From: CALCMJ01 sp964475415
GTDB taxonomy: Bacteria > Bacteroidota > Bacteroidia > Chitinophagales > Saprospiraceae
Direction of reading: 5' to 3'
Assembly (NCBI GenBank): GCA_964475415.1
Contig: CAYYWZ010000096.1
Span: forward strand, 1-11,957
Length of the DNA stretch: 11,957 nt
Made by a program: the position numbers and the translations under genes. This document shows, one piece after another, positions 7,449 to 11,957 of the stretch; position 1 is the first letter of the stretch, and each line of letters opens with the position of its first letter. The notes below the pieces were generated by a model. The model had not been told where the DNA came from and did not search any database. It saw nothing but the letters and a program-made list of their open reading frames with translations.

Positions 7449-9104
7449 GTGATAAGAAATCTACTCTTTTCTGCTTTCATATTTTTAGCCATACTTAATG
7501 TCCAGAGTCAGAATACCGTTGGCTTGTTAAGTTATAATTTTACACAAACCTACCAGGGTTATACGCTGATCTATCCACACAATCAGCCCAATGTATATCT
7601 TATCAATAACTGTGGGGAAGTTGTACATTCTTGGACAGATGAGGCTAACTGGAGACCAGGAAACACCTCCTACCTAAGAGCTGACGGTACACTAGTAAAG
7701 ACTAAAAGAGACGCAGCATCTAACCTCGATCCGATCTGGGCAGGTGGTGGAGGTGCTATTGTAGAAATCCGATCGTGGGAAAACGAATTGCTATGGAGTT
7801 TCGAGTTAAATACAGAATTTGATCGTTTACATCACGACGTTGCGCCTATGCCTAATGGAAATATTCTCATGGTCGCTTGGGAAAGCATAACTATGGAAGA
7901 AGCCATCGTTCAAGGAAGAAATCCAGAAACACTTAATCAAGGGGAACTATGGCCTGAACAAATTTTAGAAATAGATCCTAGTACAGATGACATTGTTTGG
8001 GAATGGCATGTCACGGATCACCTTATACAGGATTTTGATGAAACAAAAGAAAACTTTGGTGTGATAGAGGATCATCCAGAGTTGGTAGATATAAATTATG
8101 ATACGAACGAAGGAAGATCAGATTGGTTACATGTCAATTCTATAGACTACAACCCATTATTAGATCATATAATGATCAGCGTTCCTCAGTTCGATGAAGT
8201 ATGGGTTATAGATCATTCCACAACTACAGAAGAAGCAGCTGGACATTTTGGTGGCTTATCTAATGCTGGAGGTGATCTTATCTACAGAGTAGGTAATCCA
8301 CGAACACATGATAAGGGAGATAGCTCTGATCAGATTCTCCACTATCAGCATGATGCGCATTGGATTAATGAATTTATTCCTTTTAGCCATCCAAAGTTTG
8401 GACATATGGTAGCATTCAATAACAGGATAGGTCCAGACTTTTCTACTATGGAAACCTGGGAATCTTCCTATGATATGTACACCTTAGATTATCAGCAAGT
8501 CGATGGCACCTGGCCACCTTTTGAGTTTACTAATACTATTACGCATCCAGAACCTACTGCATTCTATTCTACTGGATTATCATCAGTACAGTTATTGCCT
8601 AATGGCAATACCCTAGCCTGTAGTGGTAGACAAGGCTATATAATAGAGCTGAATTCTGCAGGAGAAATAGTGTGGGAATATGTAACACCTCTTATCGCAG
8701 GACAAGCTGCTACGCAAGGAGATTCATTATCGCTTAATAATAATTTGACCTTCAGAGCATTTAAGTATCCGATAGATTATTCCGCTTTTGACGGAAGAGA
8801 TCTCGATCCTAAAGGTCATATAGAGTTAGAACCTGACGAAGAATTCTGTGATGAATTGACAAGTACATTTACACCTGAAACAATAAGAACAAATATTTTT
8901 CCAAATCCTGCAAGTGACCTACTTCATATAACTTGGGATTCTGGAGAAATGGTCAGTATTCAGATAGTGGATATGCTAGGAAGATTACACATAAGGGAGA
9001 AAGGTAATGGGGGCATGAAGTATGTAGATATTAGTACGCTAGAACCGCAAGTTTACTTTATTAAACTAAATGATTATAAAGCTCAGAAGCTTGTAGTACA
9101 TTAA
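7449..9104 (+). CDS. secreted arylsulfotransferase (ASST) family protein with T9SS C-terminal sorting domain
   Basis: A 551-residue exported protein. The signal peptide is MIRNLLFSAFIFLAILNVQSQ, followed by an ASST-type beta-propeller. Landmarks are 'GYTLIYPHNQPNVYLINNCG' (about 37-56), 'HHDVAPMPNGNIL' (about 127), 'ILEIDPSTDDIVWEWHV', 'DWLHVNSIDY' (about 224-233), 'YQHDAHW' (about 300), 'VQLLPNGNTLACSG' (about 378-391) and 'IIELNSAGEIVWEY'. ASST enzymes move a sulfuryl group between phenolic compounds through a catalytic histidine. His in DWLHVNS and HHDVAP are the best visible candidates, but I cannot assign the catalytic residue. From about residue 482 a T9SS type A sorting domain follows (IFPNPASDLLHI ... 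VDMLGRLHI ... LEPQVYFIKL), so the protein should reach the cell surface. The start is GTG at 7449, because a TAG lies three codons upstream in frame. A sulfotransferase versus a purely structural propeller role cannot be settled here. Confidence 0.85.
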   Translation: MIRNLLFSAFIFLAILNVQSQNTVGLLSYNFTQTYQGYTLIYPHNQPNVYLINNCGEVVHSWTDEANWRPGNTSYLRADGTLVKTKRDAASNLDPIWAGGGGAIVEIRSWENELLWSFELNTEFDRLHHDVAPMPNGNILMVAWESITMEEAIVQGRNPETLNQGELWPEQILEIDPSTDDIVWEWHVTDHLIQDFDETKENFGVIEDHPELVDINYDTNEGRSDWLHVNSIDYNPLLDHIMISVPQFDEVWVIDHSTTTEEAAGHFGGLSNAGGDLIYRVGNPRTHDKGDSSDQILHYQHDAHWINEFIPFSHPKFGHMVAFNNRIGPDFSTMETWESSYDMYTLDYQQVDGTWPPFEFTNTITHPEPTAFYSTGLSSVQLLPNGNTLACSGRQGYIIELNSAGEIVWEYVTPLIAGQAATQGDSLSLNNNLTFRAFKYPIDYSAFDGRDLDPKGHIELEPDEEFCDELTSTFTPETIRTNIFPNPASDLLHITWDSGEMVSIQIVDMLGRLHIREKGNGGMKYVDISTLEPQVYFIKLNDYKAQKLVVH

Positions 9105-9146
9105 GTTGTAGCATACTTGTTAGATATCTTCTTAAAATAATACTAG

Positions 9147-9166
9147 CTTGTATTAATCCATACAAG
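9147..9166. terminator. weak hairpin between convergent genes
   Basis: CTTGTAT (9147-9153) pairs with ATACAAG (9160-9166) around a six-base loop, followed on the + strand by ATTTAAT. It lies 42 bases after the arylsulfotransferase stop and 22 bases beyond the end of the CPBP pseudogene. The stem is AT-rich and the U-tract short, so it is at best a weak terminator. Confidence 0.35.
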
Positions 9167-9188
9167 ATTTAATAGCGAAAGATAGGCT

Positions 9189-10053
9189 TTACGATGTTCT
9201 TCGTGGTATTTCTTCTATTTCTAATTTTTGGAAAATATCTTTTTCATCGTTATTCAAAATCATATATATTTCGCCTGCCAAAATAAACATAAAAAATAAG
9301 GTAGTCGGTATTACCGAACTCCAGTTCATTGCAGAAACTTCATTCACTGATGATATGTTTCTACTAGAGGATCTAATTCACAGATCCAAAACTAAAATTT
9401 ACTAAGGCATGAATTACAGCAGGAATAATAATATTTTCTGTTCTTACCATTAGTCCACAAAAAAACATGCCGATGGATAAAGCAAAGAAAACTTGTGAGA
9501 TAATACCAGCAATATTATCTGGCTAACTAAATAAGTTGACAAAGTGAATGATCCCAAATAAAGAACTTGATAGTATTGCTGCAAACAAAATAGGTCTTTG
9601 GGTATTTTTAAATGCCTATATAAACAAGGGAAAAATTGTTCCTCTAAAGATAATTTCTTCTACAAATCCAACTGATAATACGAAGAGGCCAAATAAAATG
9701 AGAGTATGAATTTCAGAATTATAATAAGTATTCCATTTCGCTAACAGTTCTAATAGGATTAAAATAAAAGAAATAAATGTTGCTCGAATATTCTTATACT
9801 TCCTAGTAGAAACCGAGCCAACAAATTTTTTGAATCTTAATTTTTTTACTAATAGAAATGAAAAATAAATTATAGTTAAACGGACCAGTACCCCTGAGCA
9901 ATAATTATCAGTAAGGATATCTATTTGAGAAGATGACAGCATCTCTCTTAATGGCTTTTCAACCCATAAAAAAGATAAAAAACCAATAAAAATACATACT
10001 CCTATTTTGAGTTTATTTTCATCTACCACAGGTAAAACTAAATAAGTCTACAT
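9189..10053 (-). pseudogene. CPBP family intramembrane metalloprotease pseudogene (in-frame TAG codons plus a frameshift)
   Basis: A multi-span membrane protein of the CPBP (CAAX protease / bacteriocin-processing, Abi) family. The motifs are all recognisable: EEIIFRG (the EExxxR glutamates) at 9643-9660, 'LFGIIHFVN' (FxxxH), and 'PAVIHALVNFSFGS' (terminal His and Asn). They are split by an in-frame TAG at 9616-9618 and another at 9523-9525. A frameshift at about 9376-9390 then carries the sense into another frame, which ends with a further membrane span (TTLFFMFILAGEIYMIL) and a charged tail at TAA 9189-9191. Upstream, the frame is open only from GTG at 10029. Yet an ATG at 10051-10053 is in frame and overlaps the preceding gene's stop as TAATG, with TAG as codon 2. 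Three in-frame TAGs plus a frameshift mean the gene is dead. Live relatives cleave membrane-associated peptides or proteins and are often linked to bacteriocin maturation or immunity. Confidence 0.85.
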
Positions 10054-10643
10054 TAGTTTAAAAAGTAGCTCACAGAAAGATTAAAAACTCTGTTCTTTAG
10101 CTCGATGTCTCTGATAGATCTGTTGTCAGCAAAACTAAAGCCATAAGATGCACCTATCCTAAGACTAGTAATTTCCACTCCCGCGCCTATATTGATACCA
10201 CTGTCTATTCTATTAAGATCGATCGTCTCATCGCTATAACCGTTTACAAGAAATCCATCCTCATCAAATACATTGCTAGATATACCATAAGAAAAATAAG
10301 GTCCCATAGCTACATAGGCTCCGATAGTATTAAGCGGCTTGATCCTAAACATAAGGTCGACAGGTATATCTAGATAGTCTATTGTAACGCTTCCATCCAT
10401 TCCCTCTACATTAGACTGGTATCCTCTTCTAGTATAAAAAAGACCAGTTGCTAATCTGAATGCAGAAACTAGTGGAAGATCCAGCGCTAAACCAGCCTGA
10501 AAACCATTACTAGTACTAAGATCTATATCTTCTACACTAGCAACGTTGATAAAATTTAAGCCACCTCTTATACCTATCTGCTGTGCTGAAAGAGAAATAG
10601 TCAGCATAGTCATGATCAAGGTGAATAGATATTTTCCGTTCAT
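10053..10643 (-). CDS. PorT-family outer membrane beta-barrel protein
   Basis: A 196-residue protein with a clean Sec signal peptide (MNGKYLFTLIMTMLTISLSAQ) and then alternating amphipathic strands typical of small Bacteroidota outer-membrane barrels. These include 'IGIRGGLNFINV', 'FQAGLALDLPL', 'FRLATGLFYTRRGYQS', 'YLDIPVDLMFRI', 'IGAYVAMGPYFSYGI', 'GINIGAGVEI', 'LRIGASYGFSFA' and a terminal 'VFNLSVSYFLN'. The 'YLDIP' strand and the RxGxxYGF-like late strand match the outer membrane beta-barrel / PorT group. Its role is unknown; the name PorT here means fold similarity, not proof of a T9SS part. The barrel of about eight strands seems complete. Its TAA stop overlaps an ATG of the downstream CPBP pseudogene (TAATG), suggesting the two were once translationally coupled. 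Confidence 0.85.
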   Translation of the reverse strand: MNGKYLFTLIMTMLTISLSAQQIGIRGGLNFINVASVEDIDLSTSNGFQAGLALDLPLVSAFRLATGLFYTRRGYQSNVEGMDGSVTIDYLDIPVDLMFRIKPLNTIGAYVAMGPYFSYGISSNVFDEDGFLVNGYSDETIDLNRIDSGINIGAGVEITSLRIGASYGFSFADNRSIRDIELKNRVFNLSVSYFLN

Positions 10644-10703
10644 TAGCTATTTTTTTATTGCATATGTATAATAATAGATTATCTAAACGCTATAAACAAG
10701 TTG

Positions 10704-10715
10704 TGATTATAATCA
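10704..10715. promoter_or_regulatory. 12-bp perfect palindrome upstream of the outer-membrane barrel gene
   Basis: TGATTATAATCA is self-complementary over 12 bases and lies 60 bases upstream of the barrel start at 10643. Its position suits an operator for a dimeric regulator. No protein can be named, and AT-rich palindromes arise by chance. Confidence 0.35.
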
Positions 10716-10973
10716 ACTAACACAAATTACTAGCTCAATACAAATGTAGATATATAAGTAATAACTAACCCCAAAGTAAGATATTGTATGATAACTTTAA
10801 CTTATATATACAGTCAGTAGAACTAATCAATTGCCACTTATATAATATATAGAACTATTTTAACTAAGTCTTGTTTTTAGATTATAAATAAAGCTTATAA
10901 AATTTTGAACTAGCAGATTTATTTGCCAGCAAAAAAAAATTAAAAAACAGCAAAAAAAATGCTGAACTATACC

Positions 10974-11004
10974 TTGCGAATATTAATTTAATGTTATAGT
11001 TTAG
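10974..11004 (+). promoter_or_regulatory. candidate promoter for an orphan RNA
   Basis: TTG at 10974-10976 and TAGTTTAG at 10997-11004 fit the Bacteroidota TTG / TAnnTTTG pattern with one mismatch and a 20-base spacing. The element faces right and would start transcription near 11010, inside the gene-free region and ahead of the two hairpins. Confidence 0.4.
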
Positions 11005-11076
11005 AGTTATGCAGATAATGAATCCCATTGTTAAGACTTCTACATTCATTAAAATATAGAAAATAAATTAAGATTA

Positions 11077-11103
11077 TTGCTTTAGAGTTATGCTCTAAGG
11101 CAA
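11077..11103 (+). repeat. 11-bp stem-loop upstream of the terminator
   Basis: TTGCTTTAGAG (11077-11087) pairs over its full length with CTCTAAGGCAA (11093-11103), with one G-U pair and a five-base loop TTATG. It stands 15 bases before the terminator stem. Confidence 0.7.
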
Positions 11104-11118
11104 ATTTTGGGGTTATTT

Positions 11119-11154
11119 GATGGGCTGCCATCCCTGGTAGTCCATCTTTTTTTT
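11119..11154 (+). terminator. strong intrinsic terminator with no annotated gene in front of it
   Basis: GATGGGCTGCCA (11119-11130) pairs with TGGTAGTCCATC (11135-11146) over 12 bp, including two G-U pairs, around a TCCC loop, and is followed by eight T residues (11147-11154). It acts only on the + strand: the other orientation has no U-tract. The nearest + strand gene upstream ends at 9104, about 2 kb away and past two minus-strand genes. The terminator therefore serves an unannotated transcript or acts as an attenuator for the gene downstream. Confidence 0.88.
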
Positions 11155-11233
11155 ATACTATACCCAGATTTCAGATTCATAATTATTGATTTTAAGATGG
11201 TATTTTTTTCTAAACTATATGCATCTTTACAGA

Positions 11234-11770
11234 ATGCGGAAATCTACTTTTCTCAAACATATTAGCCATCTAGAAGAATCAGAACTTAGAGAAGAGCTTA
11301 AGTTACTTTACACCAAACTAGAAAGTGTTAAAACTTACTACAAAATGGAACTTGGCTCGACTAAGGATAGGGAAAAAGTCTATGTTGCCGCAAAAAAAGA
11401 AATTACAGCTAAGTTCAAAACGAAAAGTTATCGGAGACCTAGAAGACCTAGAATCCAGAAAATTAATACCATCATTAGAGATCTTTCTAAAAAAGCAATC
11501 TTCAGTTATGAAATGATAGACGTCTATCTACACACAACGATCACAGGCTTACAGTTTATGAACGAGTACAGGTTCTATTCTGATGTTCTAGCCAATCATA
11601 TCATCAATTCATTTTCTTCTGCTTGCCTACTCATAGAATCTAATCGCATGAAAGAAAAGTATGAAGAAGCTTGTCAGAATATTATCCTGCTATCAAAAAT
11701 AGAATATCCTCTGCAAATAGAAATTTGTAAAATCTATAATGACATATTAGTAAAAGGAAAATCTAGTTAA
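11234..11770 (+). CDS. DUF6155-like protein of unknown function
   Basis: A soluble, basic and mainly helical protein of 178 residues from the ATG at 11234 (MRKSTFLKHISHLEESELRE). Upstream in-frame starts at 11186 (TTG) and 11219 (ATG) would add a tail unlike the family, so I prefer 11234. The opening 'L..HI..L.ESELREELKLLYTKLESVKTYY' and the later 'KKEITAKFKTKSYRRPRRPRIQKINTIIRDLSK' match, from memory, the layout of DUF6155 proteins. These have 'L...L..L....L..Q...LY..F..VK.YY' and an 'I...F....R.P......K.I..F' segment. The function of that family is not known. The arginine-rich RRPRRPRIQK patch near residues 68-77 could bind nucleic acid (inference). The gene is single and rightward, 80 bases past a strong terminator, and converges on the partial gene at 11787. 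Confidence 0.75.
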   Translation: MRKSTFLKHISHLEESELREELKLLYTKLESVKTYYKMELGSTKDREKVYVAAKKEITAKFKTKSYRRPRRPRIQKINTIIRDLSKKAIFSYEMIDVYLHTTITGLQFMNEYRFYSDVLANHIINSFSSACLLIESNRMKEKYEEACQNIILLSKIEYPLQIEICKIYNDILVKGKSS

Positions 11771-11786
11771 GCATACCCTTATCTGA

Positions 11787-11957
11787 TCAATTCGAATTTC
11801 TGCTCCAAGATAATTGCTGTATACTTAATATTATATTATTAAACTCTGTTTTGAGCTTAGTAATAGACTTAATATAGCCATCTTTTCTTGCAGTAGAATT
11901 CGTTAAAATGAATTTCTCGAACATCTTTTTGGGGTAGATTTCTTTAGAAAATATCGG
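11787..11957 (-). CDS. C-terminal part of an unidentified protein, cut by the window edge
   Basis: An open frame of 56 residues on the minus strand runs from the right edge to a TGA at 11787-11789. It reads PIFSKEIYPKKMFEKFILTN at the edge and ends IILSIQQLSWSRNSN. It is charged and probably helical (KSITKLKTEFNNIILSIQQL). The window shows no start that must be used; an internal ATG gives only about 45 residues. It converges on the DUF6155-like gene with 16 bp between the stops. I do not recognise the family. Chance openness in AT-rich DNA is possible but less likely, given the amphipathic pattern and the tight convergent spacing. Confidence 0.45.
   Translation of the reverse strand, partial: PIFSKEIYPKKMFEKFILTNSTARKDGYIKSITKLKTEFNNIILSIQQLSWSRNSN

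Larger units (their letters stand above)
11010..11154 (+). ncRNA. candidate small RNA or leader RNA with intrinsic terminator
   Basis: About 145 bases from the predicted start to the end of the U-tract, with no convincing protein frame. The 3' half holds an 11-bp hairpin (11077-11103) and then a 12-bp terminator hairpin with U8 (11119-11154). The 13-base segment TTTAGAGTTATGC appears at 11000-11012 and again at 11081-11093, where the second copy forms the 5' arm and loop of the first hairpin. The CTCTAA arm can therefore pair with either copy. I do not recognise an Rfam-type family here. A stand-alone regulatory RNA, or an attenuating leader of the DUF6155-like gene 80 bases downstream, are both possible. 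Confidence 0.45.
10644..11233. other. 590-bp gene-free region with regulatory and RNA features
   Basis: No credible protein gene lies on either strand. The left part holds the upstream region of the barrel gene, with a perfect palindrome at 10704-10715. The middle is very AT-rich, with A-tracts at 10931-10939 and 10952-10959. The second of these forms the loop of a CAGCA/TGCTG hairpin. The right part, from about 10974 to 11154, holds a promoter-like element, two strong hairpins and a U-tract terminator, listed separately. A 17-codon frame at 11009-11059 (ATG to TAG) exists but has no feature that supports translation. Confidence 0.7.

Noticed and set aside
9523..10050. TAG read as a sense codon (stop codon reassignment) because one gene holds three in-frame TAGs
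   Set aside because: The intact deacetylase and YkgJ-like genes end in TAG at the expected family lengths, the CPBP gene also carries a frameshift, and the LRR pseudogene has TAA lesions. Ordinary decay explains it better.
11009..11059. 17-codon open frame as an attenuator leader peptide
   Set aside because: Its amino acids are mixed with no run of a regulatory residue, and it is not positioned to control the terminator hairpin in an obvious way.
11000..11103. Resemblance of TTTAGAGTTATGC to type II CRISPR repeats / tracrRNA
   Set aside because: Only two copies exist, there are no spacers of regular length, no cas gene is in the window, and the match is short and AT-rich. I treat it as part of an RNA structure instead.

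Overview
The window looks like chromosomal DNA of a low-GC (by eye about 35%) member of the Bacteroidota. The signs are two secreted proteins ending in type IX secretion system (T9SS) C-terminal sorting domains, a PorT-like outer-membrane barrel, lipoproteins, a cytosolic polysaccharide deacetylase of the typical Bacteroidota form, start sites without clear Shine-Dalgarno sequences, and TTTG / TAnnTTTG-like promoter elements. The cohesin-like tail of the first gene resembles domains common in Saprospiraceae proteins, so a marine Saprospirales relative is my best guess. That guess is inference.

Layout. 1-1616 (-): a large surface lipoprotein running off the left edge, whose reading frame is interrupted by two mutually compensating single-base shifts. 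1960-2697 (-): a leucine-rich-repeat lipoprotein broken by two frameshifts and two in-frame stops. 2745-3236 (-): an intact YkgJ-type cysteine-cluster protein. 3331-4929 (+): a secreted protein with 'ELWxxDGTxxGT'-type repeats and a T9SS tail. It converges on 4986-6506 (-), glutamyl-tRNA synthetase gltX, across a strong bidirectional terminator. 6674-7312 (+): a polysaccharide deacetylase, divergent from gltX across a region with nested inverted repeats. 7449-9104 (+): a secreted arylsulfotransferase-like propeller with a T9SS tail. 9189-10053 (-): a CPBP (CAAX-type) membrane protease pseudogene whose original ATG appears to overlap the stop of the upstream outer-membrane barrel gene at 10053-10643 (-). 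10644-11233: a 590-base stretch without protein genes, holding a likely unannotated small RNA or leader RNA with its own promoter-like element, two strong hairpins and a classical U-tract terminator. 11234-11770 (+): a DUF6155-like protein. 11787-11957 (-): the 3' end of an unidentified gene.

The genes are mostly unrelated single units rather than a pathway. Housekeeping and conserved genes (gltX, YkgJ-like, deacetylase, DUF6155-like) alternate with accessory surface genes. All three disrupted genes are on the minus strand and are of the accessory type (surface lipoproteins, CPBP protease), so the window looks like a stable backbone whose accessory content is decaying. I see no defence system, CRISPR array, insertion sequence or phage genes. 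The most promising uncharacterised element is the candidate RNA at about 11010-11154. I do not see a convincing new multigene system.
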